Assembly: GCF_027921745.1 (NCBI RefSeq)
Contig: NC_079238.1
Span: 3,162,001 to 3,226,000, forward strand
Direction of reading: 5' to 3'
DNA from: Schizosaccharomyces osmophilus
Taxonomy: Eukaryota > Ascomycota > Schizosaccharomycetes > Schizosaccharomycetales > Schizosaccharomycetaceae
Length of the DNA: 64,000 bases
The notes under the pieces are model-generated. The model saw only the letters and a list, made by a program, of their open reading frames with translations, made no database searches and had not been told where the DNA came from. Position 1 is the first letter of the stretch. Each line of letters starts with the position of its first letter. Both the position numbers and the translations under genes were made by a program. Shown in pieces: positions 41,301-53,500 of this stretch.

Positions 41301-41814
41301 TCAACAGGTTGCTGTAAAGGCGGGACTTGGAACTGAAAAGTCGAAAGACTTACGCCTATACGAAGTCTACAATCATAGAATCCTTAAAGCACATAATCCG
41401 TCGGATAGTCTTTTCGATTTAAACGAATTTGCAACAATTTACGTTGAAGCTGCCTCTGATGAAGAGGAGCTAGAACTTTCTGAGCAAAACGGAATTTCTA
41501 TAATTGTTCAACATTTCAACCGAGACTTATCTCGTCTCCACGGAATTCCTTTCTATTTTACCCTACTTCCCGATGAAGATTTAAGTAGCTTGAAAAAGCG
41601 TCTTCAGAAACGATTGGGTTTCAAGGATGCTCAATTTGCAAAGGTTAAACTTGCTGTATTGCAAGCTCAATCTTTAGGAAAACCGTACTATCTAACTGAC
41701 GATAGCGAGGTGCTTTATGGAGAATTTGAACCTGAATCCCATATACTCGGATTGGATCACCCTGCTCCAAGCTCCGCTGGTCACGGCATGGATCAAGCTA
41801 TTCGCATGAAATAA
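38305..41814 (+). CDS. ubp21: USP7-family ubiquitin C-terminal hydrolase Ubp21 (also called Ubp15)
   Basis: Three exons (38305-38307, 38370-38460, 38540-41814) encode about 1122 residues. The first exon would be the ATG alone, followed by a 62-base intron starting GTATGT. If that exon is not used, translation starts at ATG 38373 two codons later. A second intron (38461-38539, 79 bases) is certain because it restores the N-terminal frame. Domains: MATH/TRAF (about 50-190), USP catalytic domain with QGATCYMNS (Cys about 239) and HGGHYYAL (His about 481), then several ubiquitin-like folds typical of USP7. It removes ubiquitin from substrates in nucleus and cytoplasm. Fission yeasts also have the paralogue Ubp22. 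Gene order favours Ubp21 here. Confidence 0.93.
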
Positions 41815-42246
41815 GAATGATACCAATCTGTATAAAAGTTCGTTCACTGTTGCTCGTTTATAGAAATGAAAAGCGCATTTTGTTTAATGATATATACCTA
41901 GAATTTCTTTTCAGTGTTTTTATTCAATAACCATCCTGGATTCCGGAATTTTTAATAGCTTTAATCACGTATTTAACAATTCTTTTCTCTAAAACTAGGT
42001 TTGTAAATGAAACTATGATATCCTGTTTTGGCTTAAGCAATATAAGGAATGTAAAGAAAATAAAATTTTATTCTATACGAAAATATTGATTTTATTTAAT
42101 TTTTACACAATTGAATTAAGCTAAAGCTGTCAGACATCGAGTGCAGAATTTTTAAACAACGTTACTAGAAGCCTTAAACTGAAAGCACAGTCAGTTCGGC
42201 TATATATATCAAGTTTTCAAAAACCTGTGCTCTTAATCAACATTAC
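41815..42246. other. Tandem intergenic region, ubp21 / git7
   Basis: This 432-base, strongly AT-rich region contains the ubp21 3' end and the git7 promoter. TATATATA at about 42200 is a TATA candidate 45 bases before the git7 ATG. Confidence 0.5.
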
Positions 42247-43510
42247 ATGGACAAAACTATGAATAGTACTACAAAAAAGAAGGTTGAAACAATTTTGTAT
42301 CGCTGCAAGGAACACGGTGATGTGCTAAATCATGAATTAGGAAAAGAAACAACATCCTTAGACGAATCTTTGAACCCTGAAAAATATGTGAATATTGCTA
42401 TTAACTGCATAAATCACTTCCGTCCAATAACTTCTCTAAAGTTTGCCAATTACGGATTATTAATTGCTAAGAAACAAAATGATAGAGAGCAAGCAAGTTA
42501 TTGTCATATACTTAGAGGGTAAGAATATTAAGCTTTTAGTAGATAGACACAATACTTACTTCTATATAGAAAAGCATACTGCATGATTGAACAATTTGAA
42601 TGCGCAACCTCTTGTTTTGAGTGGGCACTAGAAGATGCATCGTTATCGTCTGTCTGGAAAGCATGGATAAATACACTCCTTGTTGAACTTAGGTCTATTT
42701 CACAATACGGAATAAAAAGTTCTGAAAAGCTCCAGAAAGAACCGGAACCTGACGAGTACATAAATGGCGTCCTTATGAAGATGGACAGTCCTACTAATGA
42801 CTTTCAAAATAGTTCAAGTACGTTACTTGACTCAAGTTCTACAATGCAAAATAAGAACGTATCTTTGGCAGACAAAACACGTTTCGACTGGTCCCAAGCA
42901 TCTTCCACTTTAAGCCTGGACATCTATGCAAAGAACGTTAAGCCAGAAAATTTAAGTGTAACTATTAAAACCAATTGTGTACGTTGTTTAATAGTCTCAT
43001 ACATGACTAACCAAATTGAAATACTAGGTTTCTATACATGCGACTTTAATGGACAATTCGAGTTATGCACTAAATTTAGATCCACTTGCTCACGCTGTTG
43101 ATGTAAATGGTTCTTCATATCGTCTCTTCTCCACAAAAATCGAAGTTATATTGAAGAAGCAAATTCCAGACAGAAAATGGGAGAATCTCACAAAAACTGA
43201 CAACGATATCGACTTGAAGCATCCTCAGTTAACTAGCGGAACAACGTCGAAAATCAGTAGTAAGAAGAACTGGGATCATCTTTTAGATGAAGTCGACAAA
43301 GAAGAGGAAGAACCTACAGGTGATGCTGCATTGACAAAACTTTTTCAAGGATTATACCAAAACGCGGATGACGATACAAGGAGAGCTATGATGAAAAGCT
43401 ATAGTGAAAGTAACGGCACTTCCCTCTCTACTAACTGGAAAGATGTCGGTGGCCGTAAATTTGAAACAAGACCGCCTAAGGGAATGGAACCTAAAAAATA
43501 CAACGATTAA
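42247..43510 (+). CDS. git7: Git7/SGT1, Hsp90 co-chaperone
   Basis: Three exons (42247-42518, 42570-42978, 43028-43510) encode about 387 residues. The joins give HILRGKAYCMIEQFECATSC (TPR) and KTNCVSIHATLMDNSS (CS domain), both in frame with family alignment. Order: short TPR-like helices (1-130), linker, CS domain (about 195-280) opening with RFDWSQASSTL, and a C-terminal SGS domain ending in a stretch with DVGGRKFETRPPKGMEPKKY. SGT1 proteins link Hsp90 to kinetochore assembly, SCF ligases and, in fission yeast, adenylate cyclase and glucose signalling. Introns are 51 and 49 bases. Length is close to S. pombe Git7. Confidence 0.95.
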
Positions 43511-43827
43511 GGGAATGTAACTTGGTCATAAGGATCTATTGCATTAACAAAATTATAATAAAAGATGTACTGATGTTTAGGCCCTTGACTTTGGGACTTT
43601 CCAACAGTTCACTAACTTCGGGGAGAATCAATCGCCGTACGAGTGCAAGAAACTGTCAAGTATATGTATGTCAACATATGATTTATGAAATATAAGCAAC
43701 CATAAATGTTGCTATCTATCTTTCGTTAGAATATCTTTCAATCGTAAATTCATGCAAAGTAAAAATAAGAAAATCTAAAATCAATGATTCAATATTTCTG
43801 TAATGCCTTCTATACTCGTCAACCAGT
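43511..43827. other. Convergent 3' region downstream of git7
   Basis: This 317-base AT-rich sequence lies between two stop codons. No feature seen. Confidence 0.5.
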
Positions 43828-44856
43828 TTATGGAAGTGAAGATTCAAGGTCATTATTCTCATGAGGAGCATGTGTCATAACAAAAGGATCTTGATGTTTA
43901 TCTTCGTCATCGTTTTCAAAAAAGAGTTCGCTGGATGATTCTGTTGAGGTAGATTTGTGCTCATCATTCTCAGTCGAATCGAAGCTGGAATTTTGCTTAT
44001 TACCTTCATTTGAGTCATTCACGGAAGAGAAGGAAAGTGTTCGTCTTCCAGGTATTGGAGCCAATGGACGTCCCTGTGGAGATTGTACTGCACCGTATGA
44101 AACCGACCTACGTGCTTCCAACGGTGGGCTCTGAGAATAACCATTCATAGATATTACAGAGTTTCTCTTTAGGAACCGTAAGCTGTCTGAAGTTGCTGCA
44201 TTACCAGGAGGAGTGACAAAATCTTGGTTATTTAGACCATAATCGCTGCTGCGTTTGTCATAATAGTAAGAGCTAGGTCCAGAGCCTATCATAGAGCTAC
44301 GAGAAACAGAACCCCACGGAGACGAATGCATTTGATAGCCTCCACGATAGCCCATTTTCTCATGTTCATTATTTTTTCGCATAGCTGCGAGTCGGCTTTT
44401 TTCTTCTTCAAATTGGGTTTCAAATTCCTGTTGCTCCGCCAAAAATCTCTTTCGTTTATAATGACGAAGGCAATAGAAAAAGAAAACAACAATAATTAAG
44501 GCGCCCAAAACACCGACGATTGGACCCGCTATTACAGCTGTAGAGGCATGCTTTGAAGATTTCGGTGAATTTCCTTTGGAATTGTTAGCCGAAGAGACGG
44601 CCGTAGAAGCAACTGGAATTGCGGTTCCAGTAGTATAGGCAGCGCCATCACTTGCTCTCGTGGAAACAACAGTAGAATAAAAGGCATGATCTCCAGAGGT
44701 AAAAGTATTTTTTTCTCCATCCGTATCACCAGGCTTAGCAGTTGAAGTGCTTGTTACAACATCACGGGCTCTTAATGGAACCGAGACAGTCGGGCTAGGT
44801 GTTAATAGGGGTTTAAGAGTATTATATTCAAGAGAAGAACCAGAGACGCTCATCAT
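43828..44856 (-). CDS. Single-pass membrane protein with Ser/Thr-rich ectodomain (Skg6/Mid2-like layout)
   Basis: This 342-residue protein has a Ser/Thr-rich N-terminal half (1-105, a likely O-mannosylated ectodomain), one strong membrane helix (about 106-130, AGPIVGVLGALIIVVFFFYC), a basic stop-transfer RHYKRKRF, and a 200-residue cytoplasmic tail with charged helix, Tyr/Ser-rich and acidic parts. There is no cleavable signal peptide, so it may insert as a type III protein. Alternatively, an upstream exon is missing. The layout resembles fungal cell-wall or polarity sensors such as Skg6, Axl2 and Mid2, but no specific family motif is visible. Two adjacent ATGs (44856 and 44853) could both initiate. 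It is preceded by an exceptionally long 1.6 kb upstream gap, as is common for regulated surface-protein genes. Confidence 0.75.
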   Translation of the reverse strand: MMSVSGSSLEYNTLKPLLTPSPTVSVPLRARDVVTSTSTAKPGDTDGEKNTFTSGDHAFYSTVVSTRASDGAAYTTGTAIPVASTAVSSANNSKGNSPKSSKHASTAVIAGPIVGVLGALIIVVFFFYCLRHYKRKRFLAEQQEFETQFEEEKSRLAAMRKNNEHEKMGYRGGYQMHSSPWGSVSRSSMIGSGPSSYYYDKRSSDYGLNNQDFVTPPGNAATSDSLRFLKRNSVISMNGYSQSPPLEARRSVSYGAVQSPQGRPLAPIPGRRTLSFSSVNDSNEGNKQNSSFDSTENDEHKSTSTESSSELFFENDDEDKHQDPFVMTHAPHENNDLESSLP

Positions 44857-46457
44857 GTAATATAAGTTTAAAGAAAAGTCAAATCCTAGTGGAAAGAAGT
44901 TGTCAAAAATGATTGTAAACTAATGGATCTCAAAAGTAAACTGGTCCAATAGAGGTAAAAATAGTAAAATATTAAAATGATCAGTGCAAGTGTCTTCCAC
45001 TATTAGTGCTAGTCAACAATATTATATGTGATTAAGTCAGTTAATCGAAAGCAAAGCAAACGAACGAAAAGAAAATCAGATCATACAATAATAAGTAATA
45101 TCCAATTTAACAAAGGGAACGGAATAAATATACCAAAAGAGCTTGAGCGTATTCAAGAAAAGTAACTTTACACCAAAGCAAAAATTATAAATCAACAAGA
45201 CCGTTTAGATACCCAAAAAAAAAGCACATAGAAAAGAAAGCTTATTTAAAATTGATTGCTTGTTGTTTTTATATAATTCTGTCCTTCTTTCGGGTCAAAT
45301 CGCAAAAATATCGGTCAAAAATTTAGTCTCCACTAGCCAAAAATAGAGAAATCAGAGTACGATCGTCCAAAAACAATCAAAAAGAAAGAAAGATGTTTAA
45401 AATCCAAGAAATTTCCGCTCAACCTACTAATGACTCATAAAGAAAAGCGTAACAGATACGGTTTAACTGGTTTTCCAAAAACCGATCGTTAAGGCCTCTT
45501 CTTTGTTGTCGTTTTTTGAAGTATTAAGTCAATAAAACGTATTAATTTATTCAATCCTTTCAAAATCAAGAATCATTCACAAAAAGCCAATTCCAATTAT
45601 CGTTGTTAGTGTTGTTGTGGTAAAGTTGTTTTCAGCACACAGTTAAGTCGGATATCACAGTATTCTTCAAGATAATATACGACAAAGAAACCATCATACA
45701 TCAATGAAAGAAATGAATACAATTTAATATCTTTACTTAAAAACCCATGAATTAATTTACCTTTTAATTATTAAAAAGCTGTCTTTTCATATTGTTGCTA
45801 ATTCCCAAGTATAAGGCCAAAAGCAACTCAAAGCTACTTTATACTGTGTATTAAAGAATTAATCCATAACCGACCTTTTATTTACACGTTGAGTACCAAA
45901 GCTCTACGAAATTACAAGAGCTTCAAGGTATCATTTGCGCTGTATTTTCCTCGTCGACCTACAACGAAATCAGTCAACATTCATGACAATGAAAAGAATT
46001 AAATAAAAAGAAGGCTAGGTAAAACACACTTTCAAGATGGTAAAGACAAGATATCGGCAGTTTATCCTTAGTTATAATCATAAGTGTATCACAAAAAGGC
46101 CTTTAACTCTTAGTTAGTCAAAGCCGAATACTCAAATTCTAGAAAAGAACTCGTCTTTTCTTTCTTTCAAGATAATTAAATAGATTAAAGGCAAGATATG
46201 CAATCCGAGATTTTTTTTTCAACGAAAAGCAAGGTTCTGAAAGAATGTCTAATGTCAAAATAAAAATAAAAAATCCAAATAAACATTGCATCTGGCAATG
46301 CAAAACGTTTCCAGTGAAAAATATTCATAATAGTAACTTTTAAATAACTGTTAAATTTTGAAGAGAGGAGGATAAGATATAGTTAGGTGGCCTTGCTAAG
46401 AAAGCGAAAAAAGGTGAAGTAAATACGTCCAAACTTTTGTTCGTCTGTTATTTTTTT
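44857..46457. other. Long AT-rich upstream region of the membrane-protein gene
   Basis: This is 1.6 kb between two minus-strand genes, with no open frame above 60 codons and no repeat or RNA-gene signature that I can see. It is probably an extended promoter or leader. A non-coding RNA cannot be excluded. Confidence 0.5.
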
Positions 46458-47015
46458 TTAAGAATTTGCGTCCGGCGAAGGTACAGGAAGCTGATGGAAC
46501 ACGGATAGATTGATCTGTTTCAATACATTTTCAAATCCCAATTTGCCAATGGAAGCTTTCTGACTTATACGGTCTACAGACCATTGCTCAACGATGTTAG
46601 CCAAGCGCTTCATGCATGCAAGTGCCTCGATGCGTGCCTCTTGTCGAAACACAGTAGCATTTAACTCGTGATGGGGAGAGTATGTTACGGTTTCATGTAC
46701 ACGAAGACGATCACAAAAAGTCATATTCGAGGATAAAAGCGTTAATGTACGCGATTTCAAATCCATGTAGCTAACTTCTCGAATATAGCATTCTTGTGCA
46801 CCGTCGACTAATTTGAGAATCCATCGTGGAACACCTTGGCGGCAAGTAATCAATCGTTCAGTGTACAAAGTTTGGGAATCAGGAAGCACCTTTCGATCCA
46901 GGGTATCTACTGCGACCACATGAGTTGCATACTCGTTTGGATATTTTTGCCAATGGGCAGCAGAAACTTTTTCAAAAGGATAGTGGAACAAATGGCAATT
47001 TTCGAAAATCTTCAT
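46458..47015 (-). CDS. PRELI/MSF1-domain (Ups family) mitochondrial intermembrane-space lipid transfer protein
   Basis: This 185-residue protein is essentially one PRELI/MSF1 domain. Signature parts are the start MKIFENCHLFHYPFEKV, the segment KYPNEYATHVVAVDTLDR (about 25-42) and TERLITCRQGVPRWILKLV (about 53-71). Ups proteins with Mdm35 shuttle phosphatidic acid or phosphatidylserine between mitochondrial membranes. The sequence alone does not tell me whether this is the Ups1 or Ups2/3 type. The start is ATG 47015. An upstream in-frame TTG is ignored. The neighbours sap61 and cog2 agree with S. pombe SPBC36.10. Confidence 0.9.
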   Translation of the reverse strand: MKIFENCHLFHYPFEKVSAAHWQKYPNEYATHVVAVDTLDRKVLPDSQTLYTERLITCRQGVPRWILKLVDGAQECYIREVSYMDLKSRTLTLLSSNMTFCDRLRVHETVTYSPHHELNATVFRQEARIEALACMKRLANIVEQWSVDRISQKASIGKLGFENVLKQINLSVFHQLPVPSPDANS

Positions 47016-47694
47016 TGTAATAACGTTTTCCAATTACTTTTTATTATCAAACAAACAAAGCCAGTGAAAGAAGGGCGCCCAATTCTATAAAAATCTATTT
47101 TTCTTTTTTTTGCTTTTTTTTTTCAGCCTTTAAGGCAACAAATTCAACAAACTGTGTAAAGAATCCACTTTTTTGTCAATAAAAAGCAAATCCACCTCAC
47201 AATTTCTTGCTTTTCTTAAGAAATTGTTAAAAAAGAAAGAATTCGTTGATGGCAGTTTCCAACTGAGGAGCCCTTCTTCATCCAAGAAGGCGGATTGTAG
47301 CCCAATAATATTAAATACCCAACTATAAAAAAAGTATAAATGTTTAAACGAGACTTCGGTTGAAAATAACTTTTACGAGTATTATTATAACACTTTTCTT
47401 TCTTTCTTGAACGTTTACTTTGATAAATCGCATTAAAACAAAACGGTTGGATGAAATGTTGGAATTGTCAAAGTCACGAAAAGAAGTTTCAACAGCCGAA
47501 TTGTTCAAAAGATTGAACAAACTGGATTTTTAACATTAAATGTTTCACCTTACTAAGCTATATCCATAAGAACCGTTAATGGACAACTGAATTCTATGAG
47601 AATTCACAAAAAACAAAAGTATAAAATACAAACATTAGTATACATTATTACCAATTCAGTACGTAGGTATAAGTAATAAGCAGGATATTGAAGT
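47016..47694. other. Tandem intergenic region between sap61 and the PRELI gene
   Basis: This 679-base AT-rich region contains the PRELI gene promoter and the sap61 3' end. Short inverted matches occur (for example CTTTTCTTAAG near 47210 and GGCGGATTG near 47289), none convincing. Confidence 0.45.
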
Positions 47695-49278
47695 TTACAA
47701 CAATCCTTGAGCTTTCAAATCGTTATAAACCTTCTCAGACATGACATTACCCTCGTCATCTTCCATCTCGTTTAAATTAGCCATGGATGTCTCCTGCTTG
47801 CGGCTTTCTGCCTTAATTTTTTGCCATACTAGAACTCAAGTTAGTATCCATATTCGGATTAAAAATAAAATATTACTTACGTTGCAAAGCTTCATCGATT
47901 GAGACAATTTGATTGAATAGGGGAGAAGGAGATATCCCCAGACATTTAAGGCCGTATATATGTCGCTGTTCTGTAAAGTGCTTATCAAAAGCCTTGCGGC
48001 CCATATAAACATAGTTACCACAAACCTCGCAAGGGAATTCTTTTCCAAGTCCGTGCAACTTCCATAACCAAAAAGGAATTGGCTTTCCATCCCAACCGAT
48101 GGGCAGCTTTAATGGATTGTATATTCTTGCTTCACCCTCTTCGTCGCTACTTTCGTCTTCACCTTTTTGAGAATCCCTTTGAATGGCAGAATCTTCAACA
48201 GCTTCACGCTCCGCGGCTTGAATTTCCGCAAGCCGCTCTGATGCTGTCAATGTTTGACGACGCACAACATTTTCTCGAGTAGCTTGATGTTCTTCTTTCA
48301 AGATACCAAGCAACTTTTTGATTATAAACTCCAAAGCGGCAATCTCTTGTGGGCGACCAGAAATTGACCCTAATACTAAAGCAGAAGAGGTCTCGTCGGG
48401 ATTGGATGACTTTCCAGCCTCTAAGCGTTCAGCTGCTTTTTTATGCTTTTTCGATGAAAGATGAGCGTCGTAAACAGACTTTTTTTGATAAAACTTCTCG
48501 CACGCTTCACAATACTGACCAGATGAAGAATTGGTAGTTTGATCACCTCCTGCGGCCTGGCCAGGAAGTCCAGCTTCCCGGGAAACATCAAACTCAGTTT
48601 GAAAAACTGAGACTATTCGATGGATATCTTTAAGAGGATGCGTCCTCTGAAAAAATGAAAGAAAGTATTCATAAAGATGGCGCAAGTACGATACATAGGA
48701 ATGATTTTTTTCAGATTTGGGAACTAAGTTGAAATCATTTAACTTGGAAAGATACTCCAAGTAAGAAATCGGTTGAACTCCTTTCAAATTGACAAACTCG
48801 TCATACAACTCATTTAAATCCATAAATCGTCCATACATTTCCTCACCACGGAACAAGGCGTCAATCTCGTCGGTGCCACTCTCTGATGGTTTGATCGCAT
48901 ACATCTGCTCAAAGTTTTCTACTCCATGATCTGGATATCGACGATGAAAATCACGGATCTCATCCAACTCATTATAAAATCCGTCTAAACCTTCGTCGCG
49001 AGAAATGCGAGCTATTTCCTGTTGACGCAACCTTTCTAAGTGTTAGCAAATCTTCTTAGCATGGTCAGAACGACTTACTCATTTCCAGTTTCATAGACTT
49101 TCAATAGTCTTTCACTTGTATCGCGTATTTGCTTTATATACTGCGAGCTCTGGTGCTCCAACCTCAATCGTTCTCGAATTGCTTTAGGATTCGCGACTTG
49201 ACGATCTACAATCGCTTGACTCAATCGTTCTAGTTCTTCTTGTGCATACCGTTGAATCTCTAATACACTTTCTGACAT
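47695..49278 (-). CDS. sap61: Sap61, splicing factor SF3a subunit 3 (SF3a60/Prp9)
   Basis: Three exons (49278-49079, 49031-47881, 47828-47695) encode 494 residues, matching S. pombe Sap61. The first join must use the acceptor GAAAG at 49032, because only this restores KVYETGNELRQQEIARI in frame. The nearer TTAG lies only a few bases past the CTAAC branch. The last exon supplies LWQKIKAESRKQ and the conserved ending VYNDLKAQGLL. Two C2H2 zinc fingers are visible: CEACEKFYQ...H..H (about 239) and CEVCGNYVYMGRKAFDKH (about 402). SF3a60 bridges U2 snRNP components during branch-site recognition. It diverges from cog2 across 443 bases. Confidence 0.95.
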
Positions 49279-49721
49279 TGAGCGTGTCAATGGATTTTCT
49301 CTTACTGATTATGGTAAAAAGCACAAGTCTTTTCTAGCACCCGCAGGTCTCAGGAAATACAGAACTCCTCAGATATCGTTAAAACAGAACTAGGTTATCA
49401 TCTCAGCGATATTCTTATATGATATATCGTATAGTGCATGGACCCTAATAAAATGGTTTATGTGTATCAGTATAGGGTGTAAGTGTTATTCTTGATTGAC
49501 TATTCTTTTTGTTTCGAGATTTTCTATTTGGAATTGTTTTAGCCTTATACAAGTCCATGGGTTGTTAGCAGCTTTTGTTAACACAGTAAGGAACTACGTT
49601 ACTTATAATACTCCGTTGCTAAACAGCATCTAAAAGTAGAGAAGGAATGAAAGCCTAAAAATACACATTGGTTACATTTTAGGACGCAAATTGTTAAATA
49701 TTTAATTAATTTCATTTTAGT
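49279..49721. other. Divergent promoter region, sap61 / cog2
   Basis: This 443-base region holds two promoters. No additional feature beyond AT-rich runs. Confidence 0.5.
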
Positions 49722-50399
49722 ATGGCTGAAAATGCTGGAACAAATGACTTGGTAGACGCGTTTTTATCCAATACTTACCTAAACACTGAAGAACTTCGAG
49801 CAGAAGACGAGTTTACGCCTGATGAATTTTTAGTCTCAAAAAGATTTCTTGGACTTGACGGTCTTATTACAGAGTTAAGCCGGGTTTTTGAAAATGCCAA
49901 TAAGGAATTAATGAATTTGGTAAAGGATAATTATCAGGATTTCGTACGTTTGGGATCAAGAATGAACGTGGGCAATCAAAAAGTTGATGTCTTATTGTCT
50001 GCAATACAACGTTCCGAAGAACAAATCAAGGTATTATCACGAAACTTAAAACCATTCTCACAGTTCGACTAATCTTGTCATTACAGAATTCCCAAACCTC
50101 TGTTCAAAATTATGAGCAAATTTTGAGAGAATTAACCGATAGAAGAAAAAGCGTTGAAAACGAAAAGGTATATTTCCTGATTTTTATTTCATTCTGCAAC
50201 ATTCTAATCTATACAGCAAATTGCAAGCGACTTACTCTTGCTTCAAAGAAACCTTGACTTTCTAAAAATGTTCCCCCAAAACCATCCTTTATGGTTTGAT
50301 AGTCTAAACACCGTTCAAGCGTTGTCTGAAGCGTACAAAAATCATCCGTGGGTGAAGACACTCCAATCAGAAATACACAGCCTTCCGAAGAGTTCATAA
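49722..50399 (+). CDS. cog2: Cog2, subunit of the conserved oligomeric Golgi tethering complex
   Basis: Three exons (49722-50030, 50087-50167, 50217-50399), all joined in phase 0, encode 190 residues. The N-terminal helical domain contains LVKDNYQDFVRLGSRM (about 65-80), the typical COG2 region, followed by coiled coil through exon 2 (ILRELTDRRKSVENEK). The protein stops at about 190 residues, much shorter than animal COG2 but equal to what I recall for S. pombe Cog2. Introns are 56 and 49 bases with GTATTA and GTATAT donors. COG tethers retrograde vesicles at the Golgi. It converges on elp1. Confidence 0.9.
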
Positions 50400-50560
50400 A
50401 CTTTTATATAATCGTCCTAGTCTTGCTACTAATTATTTTGTTTCCTTATTCCTCACTCGTTTCTTGTAGCCTTGGTATTCTTCTTCTATATGTACAAATA
50501 TTATTCAAAAAACCAAAATCCTATCTACCTCCTAACCTAGATGTCAAATAAAAGTCGCTT

Positions 50561-53500
50561 TTAAATTAATATTCCCAACTTTTCGAAATGTTTAATTTCC
50601 GGAATTTCTGGAACAATTGGCTGCTCCCCAATAGCTGTTTCAAATGTGTTCATCGGAACAGAAAGAATTGGTACAACATTTTCACGGAGTATAGTAATTA
50701 CATTTGAAAAACCGCGTTGAAGCTCTGAAGCTTGAGTGTACATACCACAACGCATCAAAGCCTCTAGTAATCTATACGTCTCAGCTCTCATAGATTCCAC
50801 CCGACTTATTAATCGCTTTAATGAGTTCACTAAATATTCTTCCTCAAAAACCGTTCCCTTCTTTCCTCTAGCCCGCTTCTTTTCTAAACGGCGGTTATTC
50901 TTTGCAGTGTTCCTTGTCATTTTTGTTGATGCAGTAGATTGAGTATATCTTGTATAAAGGGATCTATTTGTGGACACACTTGTGGAAGCTAAAGATAAAT
51001 CATCAGGTGTTTGATCTTCTAGATTTCCTTCTGCCCAACCCGTTGGATCTTCCTTCTTTTTGGCACGCAAAACCAAAATCCGTTCCGTTTGGGCTTTAAT
51101 TTGGCTATTAAAATCAGCAACCATTTCACTTGCTTCGCCGAAGGACTCTCCAATTGCAGGAAGTAAAACATCTTTAAATATAGATGGGTCAGCTTCCTTT
51201 GTTCTCGCCAAACGAATAGCTTCGCTATATTGGGTTCCCTTGCACATATTGTTAATAGCTTCTTTCAAGTTAGAAAGATATAAAACGTAAATATAAGCGG
51301 CATCGACGTAATCTCTTTTCTCCAAGCAAAGATTAGCAAGATCATCAGCAATTTCTTCAACCTTATTATCGGAAATAGAAGAAAATTGCAAAATGGACAT
51401 ACATTCTCTCCACATTCCAGCACTTTTGTAAGCTTCAATTGCTTCGGTGATCATGCCAACCGACTCAAAAGCTATAGCGGCTTCATTTGCTTTTCCATTT
51501 TCTCGAAGATAATTTGCATACATAATCAATATGGATTGCTGCTTTTGCTTATCATACTTGTATAATTCCAAAGCAGTCCTGTATAATTGATGTTTAATAA
51601 CATAATCCTTCAGCTCCTCAAAGGCCCCTTCTATTTCTTTCAAATGAGTCAAACCGTGCTCGTATCTTTTCAAATAACAGTCGATGTTGAATTTGCGTCT
51701 TGTCATATCCTGCATCTGAAAGTTTTGTAAGAAGGGTACATACTCGCGAGGATCTTTTTGTGATTGTTGGGCGATCAAGAGCGCCAGCTTTAAGTCGTAT
51801 AATCCTAAAGCATGGTCGAACAACATATTAACATCCACCAAGAAACACATATGTTCGATGACACTATCAACAGAGGATGACTTTGACTCTATTAAACCTG
51901 AAATCATGTTCAATGCCTCGGTAATCTTAGGAGGTATCTCGCAAAGGTAAGAGGTAATTATAGACTGAAAAAACTTATCATCCTTTTTCGAAATTAAGAT
52001 GTCACGTACAGCCTTGCAAATGGTGTTGACCTTGTTTTCATATGTAGTCTGGTTTTCAGATAACTGATACTTCGAGGTATCCATGTACATGCTTTGAGTA
52101 ACATCTTCTGGTTTTAAAGAAGCGAAAAAGAGATCCAAATAATCAACCCTACCTAATTGATCAACAAACGAGGATACATTCAAGAAAAACTTTTCTGGAT
52201 CATAATCAAATAACATATTTAGATCCAAACGATGAGTGCGGCATACCTTGAAAGCTGAACTATAATCGGAGACATCAATCAGCTTTCGTGCACCATTCAA
52301 AACCATAATACGTGGAAAAATCGTTTCAAGATTACCTCTTGGCATCTGTAAAACAACTGCCATTTTTGAAGGCATCATGGTTACTATCTTAGCACCTCTT
52401 TCTACTGCACGGCAACGCTCGTCGTGTCTTTCAACGCCTTCATCTTCAACAACCTTCATATCATCAACGAATGGTTGCAAATGAACGAATTTTAAGATAT
52501 GCTTATTCGTAGTAAAGGCGAGGAAACGATCAGTACAATAGAAAGAAAGCACACCACTACTTAATAACCTTTGCTCAACATATAATCTACCAGATGATGT
52601 TAAACCTACAGGTAAAACCGAGTCATCAATTAGGACGGTAGTAAACCAGGCACAAGCTTTGGGAAAATTACAATGAAACTTCTCAACTTTGAATTCATTG
52701 ATATCAAACGAAAAAATTTCACCATTATCAGACTGTAGAAACAGTTTAGCGAGAGTTTCAATGTAAGAAACGTTTACAAAATTCTTTCCGACGTCCGTTA
52801 CGTTCAGTAATGTAGCTAAATTCAATCCATCTTTGACATCGGGACACTGAAACAAAAACAATCTAGTATTGTTATTTCTGTCGTCTGCTAGAATGATAAA
52901 TTTCGAGTCGTCCAAACCAAGAAGCCGTTTAACGTTAAGCTCGTTCGTATATTCGGAAGTATCATATGCATTTAAAAACGTAGGTTTACGTTTTGGTTCA
53001 TACAAATAAACATGCACTTTATAATTATCGGACAAGTAAATTAAACTAGAAGATGGATTAAGAGAGACAAGCTCTGTTTTAAAAGGAAGCGACAGAGTAC
53101 ACAAAGATAAAGGTGGTGGAATATTCGCAAAATAAAGCGGAGTAACGAGAAGAGATGAACCATCAATAACTGGAGTTAAGCCATAATCGGTTGGTGCTGC
53201 ACTTTTACACGTTGGGAAAGCGAATTCAAGATCAATCCTCTCAACATGAGAGTCAGTAGTCACAAAAAGAGACTGAGATCGTTCAGGATGCCAACAAAAT
53301 GAAGCATTGCTTGCGATTGGAATTGTCTTCTTTAAATACCAGTGGTAGTTGCCAGTCGTCCATAAAGCGATAGATTGAGGAGTTGATATGGCAAGGATAG
53401 AAGAGGCGTTGTTCCAAGCTAACCCAGTAAATTGCTCGTTTTTAGGGCACCCCAAAGAGAATTCTCCATGTCTTAAACCATTTCTTTCAAAGAAAATAAC

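Noticed and set aside
50348-50551. Hydrophobic 67-codon frame after cog2
   Set aside because: It begins inside the last cog2 exon in another frame from a GTG, and its hydrophobicity follows from T-rich 3' sequence.
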